From Mycobacterium sp. ST-F2 (lineage in GTDB: Bacteria; Actinomycetota; Actinomycetes; Mycobacteriales; Mycobacteriaceae): a stretch of DNA of 64,000 nt. Both the position numbers and the translations under genes were made by a program. The notes beneath the pieces are model-generated. The model was not told the origin of the DNA. It was given only the letters and a program-made list of their open reading frames with translations, and did not search any database. The DNA is taken from contig NZ_JMHT01000022.1 of NCBI RefSeq assembly GCF_001905655.1, positions 124,001-188,000 of the forward strand. The letters run 5' to 3'. Below, one piece after another: positions 11,192 to 21,111 of this stretch (within the stretch, counting starts at the first letter, position 1; every line of letters starts with the position of its first letter).

Positions 11192-11197
11192 TACGTT
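11192..11197 (+). promoter_or_regulatory. -10 element before third YGQP-family gene
   Basis: TACGTT, 35 bases before the ATG at 11233, within a leader that repeats that of the second gene. Confidence 0.4.
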
Positions 11198-11232
11198 GGT
11201 AACCAAGCACAGTTCACAGGGAGCGCGCAGAC

Positions 11233-12069
11233 ATGACCTATCCCCCGTCCGGCTCCGACCCGGGCGCCCAGCCCTGGCAGCCACCACAGCAGCCGACCGA
11301 GGGATACAGCCAGCCTGCGTACGGGCAACCGGCGTACGGGCAACCGGCCTACGGACAGCCCGCCTACGGACAGCCGGCTGACGGGCAGCCGGTTTATGGC
11401 CAGCCCACATACGGCCAGCCGACGTACGGGCAGCCCGCCTACGGACAGCCCACCTACGGCCAGCCGGCCTACGGACAGCCCACCTACGGCCAGCCGGCCT
11501 ACGGCCAACCCGGCTACGGCCAGGTACCGGGTTACCCGATGGGGCCGGGTTTCCCGGGTCAGCCCGGGTTCCCGCCACCCACGCCGCCCAACAACACCCG
11601 CAAATTCGCCCTGATCGGCGCCGGGATACTCGCCGTCGTCCTGGTGATCGGGGTCGTCTTCGCGGTGGTGGCGTCACGCTCGGGCACGAGCTCGGATTCG
11701 GCATCCAGCGGCGGCGGCGTGAGCATCGCCGGGCCGGCGTCGGACGAGGAACAGATTCGCGACCTGATGACGGCGCAGATCGAGACTTTCGACGATTTCA
11801 AAGCGCACTCCTGCGCCAATGACGTGAAGTTGTACGACAAAGTGCCCTCGATCGCAGGCAAGTTCGGCAAGGGCGGCAGCAGCGACGCCGGACCCGGTTC
11901 GACCAAGCGCGCCGAGATCACCGACATCAACGTCAACGGCGATCGGGCGACGGTGACCGTCAACTCGGCCAGCGGGGTCACGAACGTTCCGCTGCGCAAG
12001 GAAAGCGGCGAGTGGAAGTTCTGCATGACCGATTCGCCCAAGTTCAAGGGCATCCCCGGGCTGAAGTAG
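11233..12069 (+). CDS. Membrane-anchored protein with 14 YGQP repeats, copy 3 of 3
   Basis: This 278-residue member is the longest of the trio. Residues about 25-97 are some 14 tandem pentapeptides of the form xYGQP (x is mostly Ala or Thr; one unit reads ADGQP). A transmembrane helix follows ([22 protein letters not shown]), then the shared outer domain with [25 protein letters not shown] and [15 protein letters not shown]. The repeats are encoded by near-identical 15-bp units, so copy number may differ between strains. Low-complexity Tyr/Gln/Pro tails of this kind can drive condensation or scaffold interactions, but no role is known here. Confidence 0.87.
   Translation: MTYPPSGSDPGAQPWQPPQQPTEGYSQPAYGQPAYGQPAYGQPAYGQPADGQPVYGQPTYGQPTYGQPAYGQPTYGQPAYGQPTYGQPAYGQPGYGQVPGYPMGPGFPGQPGFPPPTPPNNTRKFALIGAGILAVVLVIGVVFAVVASRSGTSSDSASSGGGVSIAGPASDEEQIRDLMTAQIETFDDFKAHSCANDVKLYDKVPSIAGKFGKGGSSDAGPGSTKRAEITDINVNGDRATVTVNSASGVTNVPLRKESGEWKFCMTDSPKFKGIPGLK
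11302..11521 (+). repeat. 15-bp tandem minisatellite encoding YGQP units
   Basis: About 14 consecutive copies of a 15-bp unit (consensus GCCTACGGCCAGCCS with third-base variation), all in frame. Repeats this similar are prone to slippage and unequal recombination. Confidence 0.85.
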
Positions 12070-12079
12070 CCGCCGCCGG

Positions 12080-12940
12080 TCAGCCCCCGCGCGGAATGCG
12101 CGGCCGCGGTTGGCATTTCGGGCAGTAGTACGACGAGCGGTTCATGAACTTCTCCCGCCGGATCACCGTGCCGCAGCGACGGCAGGGCTCGCCTTCCTGA
12201 CCGTAGGCGTCGAGCGAACGGTCGAAGTATCCGGACTCGCCGTTGACATTGACGTACAACGAGTCGAACGACGTACCGCCTTGAGCCAGAGCCGAATTCA
12301 TCACATCTGCGGCGTGCGTGAGCAACTCCCCGAGCCGCCGGCGGGGCAACGCCGAAGCCGCCCGAAAGCCGTTGACCTGGGCCCGCCACAGCGACTCGTC
12401 GGCATAGATGTTGCCGACGCCGGACACCACGGTTTGGTCCAGCAGCTGGCGCTTGATCTCGGAGTCCTTGCGCCGCAAGACATTCACCACCGCCTCCGGA
12501 TCGAATGCGGGATCGAGCGGATCACGGGCGATGTGCGCCACCGGCTGGGGCACGACGCTGCCGTCGACCTCGACCAGGTCGCATACCTGCCAACCGCCGA
12601 ACGTGCGCTGGTCGACGAAACTCAGTTCGGTGCCGTCGTCGAGCACGGCCGCGATGCGCAGATGCGACGGCCGGGCCGGTGGCCCGATCAACATCTGGCC
12701 ACTCATTCCCAGGTGCACCACCAGCGCCTCGTCGCTGTCCAGAGTCAGCCACAGGTACTTGCCGCGGCGACCCGTCCCGGTGATCCGGCGTCCGGCCAGC
12801 CGGCCGGCCAGGTCCGCGGGACCGTTGTCGTGCCGCCGCACCGCGCGCAGGTGCAGGACCCGCACCGTGGCGAAACTCTTTGCGACAACATGTGATTCGA
12901 GGCCGCGGCGCACGACCTCGACTTCGGGGAGTTCAGGCAT
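12080..12940 (-). CDS. mutM: Formamidopyrimidine-DNA glycosylase
   Basis: MutM/Fpg removes 8-oxoguanine and FapyG from DNA and cleaves the abasic site. In the 286 residues, [15 protein letters not shown] supplies the catalytic N-terminal proline (P2) and E3. The K of RRGKYLWL near residue 58, the H2TH region ([14 protein letters not shown]) and the C-terminal zinc finger (CRRCG...CPKCQ) are all intact. The ATG at 12940 is fixed by the need for Pro2 after Met removal; it overlaps the end of rnc by eight bases. It belongs to the minus-strand chain DUF177-rnc-mutM. Confidence 0.97.
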   Translation of the reverse strand: MPELPEVEVVRRGLESHVVAKSFATVRVLHLRAVRRHDNGPADLAGRLAGRRITGTGRRGKYLWLTLDSDEALVVHLGMSGQMLIGPPARPSHLRIAAVLDDGTELSFVDQRTFGGWQVCDLVEVDGSVVPQPVAHIARDPLDPAFDPEAVVNVLRRKDSEIKRQLLDQTVVSGVGNIYADESLWRAQVNGFRAASALPRRRLGELLTHAADVMNSALAQGGTSFDSLYVNVNGESGYFDRSLDAYGQEGEPCRRCGTVIRREKFMNRSSYYCPKCQPRPRIPRGG

Positions 12941-13664
12941 TGCTGACGGCGTCGGCGTCAGGGTCGACGACGGGGCTGGCCTCCAGCGCCTGGTACGCCG
13001 CCGCGGCGGCGTGCTGCTCGGCTTCCTTCTTGGTGCGCCCGGTGCCTTCGCCATAGTCGACGCCGTTCACCACGGCGCGTGCGGTGAACTCTTTGTCGTG
13101 TTCCGGGCCGGTGGACGTGACCACATACGACGGAACGCCGATCCGGCGGGCCGCGGACAGTTCCTGCAGGCTGGTCTTCCAGTCCAGACCGGCACCGAGA
13201 CTGGCCGCGGTATCGAGCGCGGCGCTGAACAGTCCCATCACCACGGTCTGGGCCACCTCGTGCCCGTGTTCGACGTACGTTGCGCCGAGCAGTGATTCGA
13301 GTCCGTCGGCCAGGAGGTTGGCCTTCTGGGCACCACCGCTGGCCATCTCGCCGCGGCCCAACAGCAGATAGCTGCCCAGCCCGTCGGGGGTGAGGCTGCG
13401 CGCGATCTCGGCCAGCGCCTGGGTGTTGACCACCGCGGACTTGAGCTTGGCCAGCTCGCCTTCGCTGCGGTCCGGGTAGCGGCGGAAAATCTCGGCCGTG
13501 ATCACCAATCCGAGCACGGCGTCGCCCAGGAACTCCAGCCGTTCGTTGGTCGGCAGGCCGCCGTTCTCGTACGCGTAGCTGCGGTGGGTCAGCGCCACGG
13601 TCAGCAGCTCGTCGGGCAGTTGCACACCCAGCGCTGCCAGCAGTGGCGCACGATCTACCGTCAC
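12933..13664 (-). CDS. rnc: Ribonuclease III
   Basis: This double-strand-specific endoribonuclease processes rRNA precursors and mRNAs. The 243 residues have the catalytic domain with signature [14 protein letters not shown], whose Glu and Asp bind metal, and a C-terminal double-stranded RNA-binding domain ([14 protein letters not shown] to [16 protein letters not shown]). The GTG at 13664 overlaps the stop of the DUF177 gene as GTGA, indicating coupled translation, and gives a length normal for mycobacterial RNase III. It overlaps mutM by eight bases at its 3' end. Confidence 0.96.
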   Translation of the reverse strand: MTVDRAPLLAALGVQLPDELLTVALTHRSYAYENGGLPTNERLEFLGDAVLGLVITAEIFRRYPDRSEGELAKLKSAVVNTQALAEIARSLTPDGLGSYLLLGRGEMASGGAQKANLLADGLESLLGATYVEHGHEVAQTVVMGLFSAALDTAASLGAGLDWKTSLQELSAARRIGVPSYVVTSTGPEHDKEFTARAVVNGVDYGEGTGRTKKEAEQHAAAAAYQALEASPVVDPDADAVSNA

Positions 13665-14233
13665 GAACCGCCCTCCGACGAAGCCCCGTCGGCATCGGAG
13701 GTCTCGGGCAACAACGCCGACAACTTCGCCCACCGGGGGTCGATCTTGTCGTGGTGATGGTCCGGTTCGGCGTCGAGCAGGCGCACACCGCAGTCGGGGC
13801 ACAGCCCCGGGCAGTCCGGCGTGCACAACGGCGAGAACGGCAGCGTCAGCCCGACCTCGTCGATGATCGACTGTTCGAGATCCACGGCGTCGTCGACGAC
13901 GTGGCCGACCTCGTCTTCCTCGGTGGTGGCCTCGGTGGTGCTGTCGGGATACGCGAACAGCTCGGTGAGGTCGACGGTGACGTGCCCGGACAGAGGGTTG
14001 AGGCACCGCGAGCACTCGCCGGTGGTCGGCGCGGACACCGACCCCGTCACCAGCACACCCTCGGACACCGATTGCAGTTGCAGGTCGAGTTCGATGGGCG
14101 CCCCGGGCGCGATCGCCATCAGATCCAGGCCGATCCGCTCGGGACTGGGCACGGTTTCGACGTGCGTGATCATCGACCCGGGCCGGCGGCCCAATCGGGC
14201 AATGTCAATGGTCAGCGGACTCGGGCCAGGCAT
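13661..14233 (-). CDS. YceD/DUF177 family protein
   Basis: This 190-residue DUF177 (YceD) protein is found next to rpmF in many bacteria and thought to act in rRNA or ribosome-related functions. Visible features are [10 protein letters not shown] and the Cys-rich [13 protein letters not shown], a likely metal-binding pair of knuckles, with an acidic stretch between. It is upstream of and overlaps rnc, which supports a role near rRNA maturation. rpmF is not adjacent here. The exact activity is not known from the sequence. Confidence 0.88.
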   Translation of the reverse strand: MPGPSPLTIDIARLGRRPGSMITHVETVPSPERIGLDLMAIAPGAPIELDLQLQSVSEGVLVTGSVSAPTTGECSRCLNPLSGHVTVDLTELFAYPDSTTEATTEEDEVGHVVDDAVDLEQSIIDEVGLTLPFSPLCTPDCPGLCPDCGVRLLDAEPDHHHDKIDPRWAKLSALLPETSDADGASSEGGS

Positions 14234-14314
14234 TGCTCAATCCTACGTGTTGCAACTGTCGGCTCGGCCGACGTGGCGCCGATCGTCGACCGGACGCCAT
14301 TCCCGCAAAGCGGT

Positions 14315-15052
14315 TCAGCGCTGGGCGTAGTCGTGCGTGCCGGCGGCGGTACGCAGCTGGTGCCGGCCCCGGCTGACCGAGCGCAGGGTGCCCTGGAGGT
14401 GCTCCTCGAACTCGGCGAGCTTGGTGTCGACGTAGATGTCGCATTCGCCCCGCAGGCGGTCGGCTTCGGCGTGCGCGGAATCGATCATGCGGGTGGCCTC
14501 GGCGTGGGCGGTCTGGACCACCTCGGTCTCGGACACCAGGCGCTGCTGCTCCTTGATGCCTTCCTGCACGGCCTTTTCGTACGACAGGTTGCCGCTCTCC
14601 AGCAGGCGGTCGACCTCGGCCTTGGCGCGGTTGGTGCTGGCCTCGTACTCCCGCTTGGCGGTGCTGGCGATCCGGTTGGCCTCTTCACGGGCCTCACCGA
14701 CCATGCGCTCGCTGTGCGCACGCGCCTCGGAGACCATGCGATCGGCTTGCGCCTTGGCGTCGGCCAGCAGGCGGTCGGCCTCGGAACGGGCGTGGTTGAC
14801 CAGGGAGTCCGCCTCGGCGGTGGCCGACGACACCATCGAATCGGCGTGCTGCTTGGCCTCGCGCAGCATGCCGTCGCGCGCGTCCAGGACGTCCTGCGCG
14901 TCGTCCAGTTCGCCCGGGATCGCGTCCTTGATGTCGTCGAGCAGTTCCAGGACATCGCCCCGCGGCACCATGCAGCCCGCGGTCATCGGCACGCCACGTG
15001 CCTCTTCCACGATCGCGCCGAGCTCGTCCAGCGCCTCAAATACTCGGTACAC
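14315..15052 (-). CDS. sepIVA: Septation protein SepIVA (DivIVA-like coiled coil)
   Basis: This protein of 245 residues starts with MYRVFEALDELGAIVEEARG and continues as nearly uninterrupted Ala/Glu/Arg-rich coiled coil with repeats of the type ADRMVSEARAHSERMVGEA. This matches mycobacterial SepIVA (the Rv2927c family), a DivIVA-domain protein needed for septation and regulation of cell-wall precursor enzymes. The GTG at 15052 has GGAGGG about eight bases upstream. In M. tuberculosis the PDIM/PGL locus follows; here coaD lies only 89 bases away. The identification rests on remembered family features. Confidence 0.9.
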   Translation of the reverse strand: MYRVFEALDELGAIVEEARGVPMTAGCMVPRGDVLELLDDIKDAIPGELDDAQDVLDARDGMLREAKQHADSMVSSATAEADSLVNHARSEADRLLADAKAQADRMVSEARAHSERMVGEAREEANRIASTAKREYEASTNRAKAEVDRLLESGNLSYEKAVQEGIKEQQRLVSETEVVQTAHAEATRMIDSAHAEADRLRGECDIYVDTKLAEFEEHLQGTLRSVSRGRHQLRTAAGTHDYAQR

Positions 15053-15141
15053 GGCAACACCCTCCAGGCGTAGTTGTTGTTACCAGTGTGCCTGCTGTTA
15101 CTCGTGTGACTCGGCTTTGACGGCCGGTGTGTCGCGCAGAA

Positions 15142-15618
15142 CTATCCGGCCAGCTTGGCCTGCAGTCTCTTGTTCACCACGGCCGGCAGCAGATCGGTGA
15201 CGTCGCCGCCGAGCGCCGCCACTTCCTTGGCCAGCGACGACGACACGAACGAGTACTGCGGCTTGGTCGCCACGAAGAACGTGTCGACGCCGGCGACGTG
15301 CCGGTTCATCTGCGCCATCTGCAGCTCGTACTCGAAGTCGGTGCCGGTGCGCAGGCCCTTGACGATGGCCGTCAGCCCACGGGACCGGGCGAAGTCGACG
15401 ACGAGTCCCGACCCGGCCTCGACCCGCAGGTTCGGCAGGTGCGACGTCGCCTCGGTGATCATCGCGATGCGTTCCTCGGCAGTGAACATGCCCTTCTTGT
15501 TGGGGTTCACCAGCACTGCCACCACCACCTCATCGAACTGGGCTGCCGCCCGCTCGAAGACATCGAGGTGACCAAGGGTTACCGGGTCGAAGGATCCCGG
15601 GCATACCGCGCCGCTCAT
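15142..15618 (-). CDS. coaD: Phosphopantetheine adenylyltransferase
   Basis: CoaD catalyses the fourth step of coenzyme A synthesis, 4'-phosphopantetheine plus ATP to dephospho-CoA. It has 158 residues, the normal size. The nucleotidyltransferase motif [14 protein letters not shown] is at the N-terminus and [13 protein letters not shown] near the C-terminus. The ATG at 15618 is preferred over a TTG six bases upstream because it gives [12 protein letters not shown] and sits eight bases after a TACCGT -10 element, suggesting a leaderless message. Confidence 0.96.
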   Translation of the reverse strand: MSGAVCPGSFDPVTLGHLDVFERAAAQFDEVVVAVLVNPNKKGMFTAEERIAMITEATSHLPNLRVEAGSGLVVDFARSRGLTAIVKGLRTGTDFEYELQMAQMNRHVAGVDTFFVATKPQYSFVSSSLAKEVAALGGDVTDLLPAVVNKRLQAKLAG

Positions 15619-15626
15619 AGCCAAAG

Positions 15627-15632
15627 ACGGTA
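15627..15632 (-). promoter_or_regulatory. -10 element of a leaderless coaD promoter
   Basis: TACCGT on the minus strand, eight bases before the coaD ATG, with no Shine-Dalgarno sequence between. Confidence 0.4.
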
Positions 15633-15662
15633 CAAGGCCCCGCCCGATTCAGGCCCGACTGG

Positions 15663-16232
15663 TCAACCCGACTGGCCGGCCGTCCACTCCGCCATTTCCA
15701 GCCGGGTGTCGCCGTACCGCCGCTCCCGCAGCACGGTCCAGCCGTCCGGCCACGCCAACGCCGGGCCCGACGTCGGGCGCTCGATCACCGCGATCGCGCC
15801 GTCCGCCAGCCAGCCGCCCGAAACCAGGTGCCCGACAACGGCTTCCACGTCCGTGGCGGGCACGTCGTAGGGCGGGTCGGCGAACACCAGGTCCACCGGC
15901 CGGGTCGCCGACGTCGCCGCCACACTGGACGCGGTGGCGCACCGCACCACCGCGCCGTCGACCCCCAGCTCGGCGATGTTCCGCGAGATCACCGCGGCAG
16001 CGCGCCGGTCGGCCTCGACGAACAACGCCGACGCCGCACCACGCGACAGCGCCTCCAGCCCCAGCGCACCCGACCCGGCGTACAGGTCGAGCACCCGGGC
16101 CCCCTCGAAATCCACCCGGGCCGCCAGCACGTTGAACAGCGACTCGCGAACCCGATCCGTCGTCGGCCGAGTCCCTTTGGCGGGCACCGAGATCCGGCGG
16201 CCACCGTGGCGGCCGCCGATGATCCGGGTCAG
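15663..16232 (-). CDS. rsmD: 16S rRNA (guanine(966)-N(2))-methyltransferase RsmD, probable CTG start
   Basis: RsmD methylates G966 of 16S r[21 protein letters not shown] is the SAM-binding motif and DPPYD the catalytic motif. The conserved family N-terminus (T-R-I-I-G-G...G-R-R-I) is encoded upstream of the first ordinary start, a GTG at 16187, but no ATG, GTG or TTG precedes it in frame. A CTG at 16232 gives [13 protein letters not shown] and 189 residues, close to the M. tuberculosis orthologue, and overlaps the pyc stop as CTGA. The CTG start is therefore inferred; the GTG would remove 15 conserved residues. Confidence 0.88.
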   Translation of the reverse strand: MTRIIGGRHGGRRISVPAKGTRPTTDRVRESLFNVLAARVDFEGARVLDLYAGSGALGLEALSRGAASALFVEADRRAAAVISRNIAELGVDGAVVRCATASSVAATSATRPVDLVFADPPYDVPATDVEAVVGHLVSGGWLADGAIAVIERPTSGPALAWPDGWTVLRERRYGDTRLEMAEWTAGQSG

Positions 16233-19200
16233 CTGATCACCACGAGCAGATCGCCACCTTCCACGCCCGCGGTGGGTGTGACGGCAATCCGCGCGACAGT
16301 GCCGGCCTTCGGTGCCGTGATGGCCGCCTCCATCTTCATGGCCTCGATAGTGGCGATGGTCTGGCCCGCCTCGACCTGGTCGCCGACCGCGACCCCGACC
16401 GTGACCACGCCCGCGAACGGCGCGGCCACATGATCCGGGTTCTGCCGATCGGCCTTCTCGGCGGCCGGGACATCGGCGGCGATGGCGCGGTCACGCACCA
16501 GCACGGGACGCAGCTGACCGTTGATCAGGCACAGCACGGTACGCATGCCGCGCTCGTCGGGTTCGGAGACAGCCTCCAGCCCGATCAGCAGCTCGACGCC
16601 CTTCTCCAGGTGCACACGATGTTCCTCACCGCGGCGCAGACCGTAGAAGAACTGGTTGGCGCTGAGCCTCGAGGTATCGCCGAACTCCTCGCGGTGGGCC
16701 AGGAACTCCTTGGTCGGGCCGGGGAACAGCAACCGGTTCAGGGCACCCTGGCGCACCGGGCCCGGAGTGCCGAGCTGAGCTTCGTCCTCCTCGGTCAGCT
16801 CTTGCTCCGGCCGGGCCGGGCCACGTCCCTCCAATGCCTTGCTGCGCAACGGCTCCGGCCAACCACCGGGCGGGTCGCCCAGCTCGCCGCGGAAGAATCC
16901 GATGACGCTGTCGGGGATGTCGTAGCGGGCCGGGTCGGCCGCGAACTCGTCGGCGGTGACGTGCGCGCCGACCAGCGACAGGGCCAGGTCGCCGACCACC
17001 TTGCTGGACGGTGTCACCTTCACCAGCCGGCCGAGGATGCGGTCGGCGCCGGCGTAGGCGTTCTCGATCTCCTCGAACCGGTCCCCCAGGCCCAGCGCGA
17101 TCGCCTGGGTGCGCAGGTTGCTCAGCTGGCCACCGGGGATCTCGTGGGTGTAGACGCGACCGGTCGGCGACGGCAGACCGGACTCGAACGGCGCGTACAC
17201 GCGGCGCAGGGCCTCCCAGTACGGTTCCAGGTCGCAGACGGCCTCGAGCGACAACCCGGTGTCGTACTGGGTGTGTGCCGCCGCCGCGACGATGGACGAC
17301 AACGCGGGCTGGCTGGTGGTGCCTGCCATCGGCGCCGAGGCACCGTCGACGGCGTCGGCCCCGGCGTACCAGGCGGCCATGTAGGTCGCCAGCTGCCCAC
17401 CCGGGGTGTCGTGGGTGTGCACGTGCACCGGAAGATCGAAGCGAGACTTCAACGCCGACACCAGCTTTGCCGCCGCCGGCGGCCGCAGCAGACCGGCCAT
17501 GTCCTTGATGGCCAGCACGTGGGCGCCGGCCTCGACGATCTCGTCGGCGAGCCCCAGCCAGTAATCCAGGGTGTAGAGCTTCTCCCCCGGATTGGTCAGG
17601 TCGCCGGTGTACGACATCGCGACTTCAGCCACGGCAGAACCGGTTTCGCGCACCGCCTCGATGGCTGGGCGCATCGAGGACACGTTGTTCAGCGCGTCGA
17701 AGATCCGGAAGATGTCGATACCGGTGGCGGTGGCCTCTTCGACGAACGCCGACGTCACCAGTTCCGGATATGGCGTGTAGCCGACGGTGTTGCGGCCACG
17801 CAGCAGCATCTGCAGGCAGATGTTGGGCATCGCCTCACGCAGCGCGGCCAGCCGCTCCCACGGGTCTTCCTTCAAAAAGCGAAGGGCCACATCGTAAGTG
17901 GCGCCGCCCCAGCACTCCACGGAGAGCAGCTGCGGGGTCAAACGCGCGATGTACGGGGCGATCTCCAGCAGGCCGGTGGACCGCACCCGGGTGGCCAGCA
18001 GCGACTGGTGCGCGTCGCGGAAGGTGGTGTCGGTGACGCCGACGGCGGGGGTGTCGCGCAGCCACCGCGCAAACCCTTCCGGCCCCAGTTCGACCAGACG
18101 CTGCTTCGAGCCGGCCGGCGGCGCCGCCTTCAGGTCGACGGCGGGCAGCTTGTCGCGCGGGTACACCGCCGCCGGACGCGGTCCGTGTGGCTGGTTGACC
18201 GTCACGTCGGCCAGGTAGTTGAGGATCTTGGTGCCGCGGTCGGCGCTGCTGCGCGCGGTCAGCAGCTGCGGACGCTCGTCGATGAACGACGTCGTCACCT
18301 TGCCGGCGACGAAATCGGGGTCGTCGAGCACCGCCTGCAGGAACGGGATGTTCGTCGAGACACCGCGGATGCGGAACTCCGCCAGGGCGCGCTTGGCACG
18401 CGCCACGGCCGTCGTCAAATCCCTTCCGCGACAAGTCAGTTTGACCAGCATGGAGTCGAAGTGCGCCGACACCTCGGCACCCAGGTTGGTGCCGCCGTCG
18501 AGGCGGATGCCGGCGCCGCCCGGGGTGCGGTACGCGGTGATCCGGCCGGTGTCCGGACGGAAACCGTTGGCCGGGTCCTCGGTGGTGATGCGGCACTGCA
18601 GCGCGGCGCCGCGCGCCTGCATGGTCTCCTGGCTCAGTCCCAGCTCCTCGAGCGACGAGCCGGAGGCGATACACAACTGTGAGGCGACCAGGTCGACGGC
18701 GGTGATCTCCTCGGTCACCGTGTGCTCCACCTGGATGCGCGGGTTCATCTCGATGAACACGTGCTGGCCGCGCTCGTCGACGAGGAACTCGACGGTGCCG
18801 GCGCACGAGTAACCGATCTGCCGGGCGAAGGCCACGGCGTCGTTGCACATGCGCGCCCGCAGTGCGGGATCCAGGTTCGGCGCGGGCGCCAGTTCGATGA
18901 CCTTCTGGTGCCGGCGCTGGACGCTGCAGTCGCGCTCGAACAGGTGCATGACGTTGCCGTGGGTGTCGGCGAGGATCTGCACCTCGATGTGCCGCGGGTT
19001 GACGACGGCCTGCTCCAGGAACACCGTCGGATCACCGAATGCCGAATCGGCTTCACGGGACGCCGCTTCGATGGCTTCACGCAGGTCAGCCGGGTCGGCC
19101 ACGCGGCGCATGCCGCGGCCACCACCGCCGGCGACGGCCTTGACGAACAACGGGAACTGCATCTGCTCGGCGGCCGCCAGCAGATCGTCGACCGACGACG

Positions 19201-19612
19201 ACGGGTCCGACGACGCCAGCACGGGCAATCCCGCGGCGCGTGCCGACTCGATGGCCCGCGCCTTGTTGCCGGTGAGTTCGAGAATGTCGGAGCTGGGTCC
19301 GACGAAGGTGATGCCGGCGGCGGCGCAGGCCGCTGCCAGTTCCGGATTCTCCGACAGGAAGCCATAGCCCGGGTAGATCGCGTCTGCGCCGCATGCCACC
19401 GCCGTGGCGACGATGTCATCGATATTCAGGTACGCCCGGACCGGATGGCCTTTCTCGCCGATCTGGTACGACTCGTCTGCCTTGAGCCGATGCAGCGAGT
19501 TGCGATCCTCGAACGGGTACACCGCAACGGTCGCGATACCCAGTTCGTTGGCTGCGCGAAAGGCCCGGATCGCGATCTCACCGCGGTTGGCCACCAGGAG
19601 TTTGGAAATCAC
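16229..19612 (-). CDS. pyc: Pyruvate carboxylase
   Basis: This biotin enzyme converts pyruvate to oxaloacetate and replenishes the TCA cycle. The 1127 residues contain all three domains in order. The N-terminal biotin carboxylase has [14 protein letters not shown] and [14 protein letters not shown]. The central carboxyltransferase begins around [14 protein letters not shown]. The C-terminal biotinyl domain carries EAMKMEA with K1093 as the biotin site. The GTG at 19612 follows a TAGGGT -10 element by six bases, so a leaderless message is likely. The stop overlaps the inferred rsmD start. Confidence 0.98.
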   Translation of the reverse strand: MISKLLVANRGEIAIRAFRAANELGIATVAVYPFEDRNSLHRLKADESYQIGEKGHPVRAYLNIDDIVATAVACGADAIYPGYGFLSENPELAAACAAAGITFVGPSSDILELTGNKARAIESARAAGLPVLASSDPSSSVDDLLAAAEQMQFPLFVKAVAGGGGRGMRRVADPADLREAIEAASREADSAFGDPTVFLEQAVVNPRHIEVQILADTHGNVMHLFERDCSVQRRHQKVIELAPAPNLDPALRARMCNDAVAFARQIGYSCAGTVEFLVDERGQHVFIEMNPRIQVEHTVTEEITAVDLVASQLCIASGSSLEELGLSQETMQARGAALQCRITTEDPANGFRPDTGRITAYRTPGGAGIRLDGGTNLGAEVSAHFDSMLVKLTCRGRDLTTAVARAKRALAEFRIRGVSTNIPFLQAVLDDPDFVAGKVTTSFIDERPQLLTARSSADRGTKILNYLADVTVNQPHGPRPAAVYPRDKLPAVDLKAAPPAGSKQRLVELGPEGFARWLRDTPAVGVTDTTFRDAHQSLLATRVRSTGLLEIAPYIARLTPQLLSVECWGGATYDVALRFLKEDPWERLAALREAMPNICLQMLLRGRNTVGYTPYPELVTSAFVEEATATGIDIFRIFDALNNVSSMRPAIEAVRETGSAVAEVAMSYTGDLTNPGEKLYTLDYWLGLADEIVEAGAHVLAIKDMAGLLRPPAAAKLVSALKSRFDLPVHVHTHDTPGGQLATYMAAWYAGADAVDGASAPMAGTTSQPALSSIVAAAAHTQYDTGLSLEAVCDLEPYWEALRRVYAPFESGLPSPTGRVYTHEIPGGQLSNLRTQAIALGLGDRFEEIENAYAGADRILGRLVKVTPSSKVVGDLALSLVGAHVTADEFAADPARYDIPDSVIGFFRGELGDPPGGWPEPLRSKALEGRGPARPEQELTEEDEAQLGTPGPVRQGALNRLLFPGPTKEFLAHREEFGDTSRLSANQFFYGLRRGEEHRVHLEKGVELLIGLEAVSEPDERGMRTVLCLINGQLRPVLVRDRAIAADVPAAEKADRQNPDHVAAPFAGVVTVGVAVGDQVEAGQTIATIEAMKMEAAITAPKAGTVARIAVTPTAGVEGGDLLVVIS

Positions 19613-19618
19613 CCCGTG

Positions 19619-19624
19619 ACCCTA
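19619..19624 (-). promoter_or_regulatory. -10 element of a leaderless pyc promoter
   Basis: TAGGGT on the minus strand, six bases before the pyc GTG. The gap (CACGGG) has no ribosome-binding site. Confidence 0.5.
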
Positions 19625-19646
19625 GCGGTTACCGCAAGTTGAAGCA

Positions 19647-20255
19647 CTAGATCAGCGTGGACCAATAACTCCAGAACCGATCCAGGATCAGCAACGCGAT
19701 CGCGGTGATCCAGAGGGCGTACAGCGGCCACCGCCACTGGTACAGGGTGTACACCACTTTGCTGCCACTGGCCAAGGGCCGCAAAGCAATTGACGACACC
19801 ACGATGAGCAGCGCCATGGTGACGACCCAGACGATCATGCAGTACGGGCAGAGCGCACCGATCTCGTACAGGCTCTGGTAGATCAGCCAGTGCACGAACA
19901 CCGCGCCCAGCACCGTGCCACCGGCCAGGCCGGCCCAGTACCACCGCGGCAGCCGGACGCCCGCCACGGCCAGCACACCCGTCACGATGACGACGCTGAA
20001 GGCCGCGATGCCCAGCAGCGGGTTCGGAAACCCGAACAACGAGGCCTGCTTGGTCAGCATGACCGACCCGCACGACAGCACCGGGTTGATGCTGCACGAC
20101 GGCACGTACGACGGGTTCTGCAGTTGCCGGATCTTCTCGACCGCCAGCACGAACGCGGCGACCTCACCGATGATGCCGGCGAGCAGAATCCAGACGGCGG
20201 CGGGGCGGCTGACCGTCACCCCCGCCTGCCGTTCGGCTGTCTCGACGTCGGTCAC
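19647..20255 (-). CDS. Vitamin K epoxide reductase-family (VKOR) disulfide-forming protein
   Basis: This 202-residue integral membrane protein has about five hydrophobic helices. Two cysteine pairs are typical of bacterial VKOR: a loop pair (CSINPVLSC) and the CPYC redox centre. In mycobacteria VKOR re-oxidises DsbA by passing electrons to menaquinone. The GTG at 20255 overlaps the stop of the upstream dsbA-like gene as GTGA, so the two partners are probably translated together. No separate promoter is evident. Confidence 0.93.
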   Translation of the reverse strand: MTDVETAERQAGVTVSRPAAVWILLAGIIGEVAAFVLAVEKIRQLQNPSYVPSCSINPVLSCGSVMLTKQASLFGFPNPLLGIAAFSVVIVTGVLAVAGVRLPRWYWAGLAGGTVLGAVFVHWLIYQSLYEIGALCPYCMIVWVVTMALLIVVSSIALRPLASGSKVVYTLYQWRWPLYALWITAIALLILDRFWSYWSTLI

Positions 20256-21052
20256 GGGTGCGGCGCCGGTGCGGGCTGCGAGGCCGGCACGGCGGTCAGG
20301 TTCGGCAGATCGGGCGCGACGGCCTTGATCTTCTCGATCAGGCTGTTCGGGTCACCGTTCGGGACGAGGCTGGTCTCGGTGCCGTTGATCTTGATGGTCG
20401 GGGTGCCCTGGATCTCCGCGTTGCGGGCCATGTTGTTCACCATGTCGGTGTAGACGCCGTTCGCGACGCACTTGCTCACCGGGTCGTTGGGCCCGACCGC
20501 AACACCCGACTGGCGGGCGTACTCCAGCAGCTTGGCATTGTCGGGGAAGGTGGCCGCGGTCTCTTCGGGCTGGTTCTTGTACAGCGCATCGTGGAAGCGG
20601 CGGAAGGCGTCCTTGTTCTCGTCGGCCACGCAGTACGCGATGGCGCCGGAGCGGGTCGAGTACGACTTCGGGTCGCCGCGACCGATGATCGAGACGATGT
20701 TGTAGTCGACGGCGATGGCACCGCTGTCGATCAGCTTGGCGATGGTCGGGCCGTAGGTCTTCTCGAAGACGCCGCAAACCGGGCACAGGAAGTCCTCGTA
20801 GACCGAGAGAGTGACCTTCGGTTCCTTGGAATCCGGCTTGGTGACGACGTTGCTCGCCGCGATCTGGATCGCCTGCACCTTGTTGGCGTCGGCCTTGGGC
20901 TTGCCGTTCATGACGATGTACGCCACCAGGACCACGGCGAAAATGATGACAAGCGCGGTCAGCCCGCCCTTGACGACCCACTCCCGCTTGCGGTCGGCAG
21001 CCTTCAGGTCGTAGCTGGCGTTCTTCGATGACTTCGACGATTTCGACGGCAC
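20252..21052 (-). CDS. Membrane-anchored DsbA-like thiol oxidase
   Basis: This 266-residue protein has a short basic Ser/Lys-rich N-terminus, one transmembrane anchor (about 27-48, GGLTALVIIFAVVLVAYIVM) and a thioredoxin-fold domain with active site CPVC in YEDFLCPVCGVFEKTYGP. A cis-proline region (QGTPTIKING) is present. It introduces disulfides into exported proteins and is re-oxidised by the adjacent VKOR protein. The GTG at 21052 starts MPSKSSKSSKN; longer in-frame readings run into the neighbouring lipase gene and were rejected. The last residues are Pro/Ala-rich. Confidence 0.94.
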   Translation of the reverse strand: MPSKSSKSSKNASYDLKAADRKREWVVKGGLTALVIIFAVVLVAYIVMNGKPKADANKVQAIQIAASNVVTKPDSKEPKVTLSVYEDFLCPVCGVFEKTYGPTIAKLIDSGAIAVDYNIVSIIGRGDPKSYSTRSGAIAYCVADENKDAFRRFHDALYKNQPEETAATFPDNAKLLEYARQSGVAVGPNDPVSKCVANGVYTDMVNNMARNAEIQGTPTIKINGTETSLVPNGDPNSLIEKIKAVAPDLPNLTAVPASQPAPAPHP

Positions 21053-21111
21053 GGCGTCAAGGGTACCGACGCCGTCGCGGATGCCTGTCCGAAGCCTGCC
21101 GGACGGGTGTC

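Noticed and set aside
11302..11521. Tandem 15-bp units as a CRISPR array
   Set aside because: Units are contiguous with no unique spacers, keep a reading frame, and encode xYGQP pentapeptides.
16430..18682. A 750-codon open frame on the plus strand opposite pyc
   Set aside because: Antisense shadow of a full-length pyruvate carboxylase; no domain, start signal or sensible composition.
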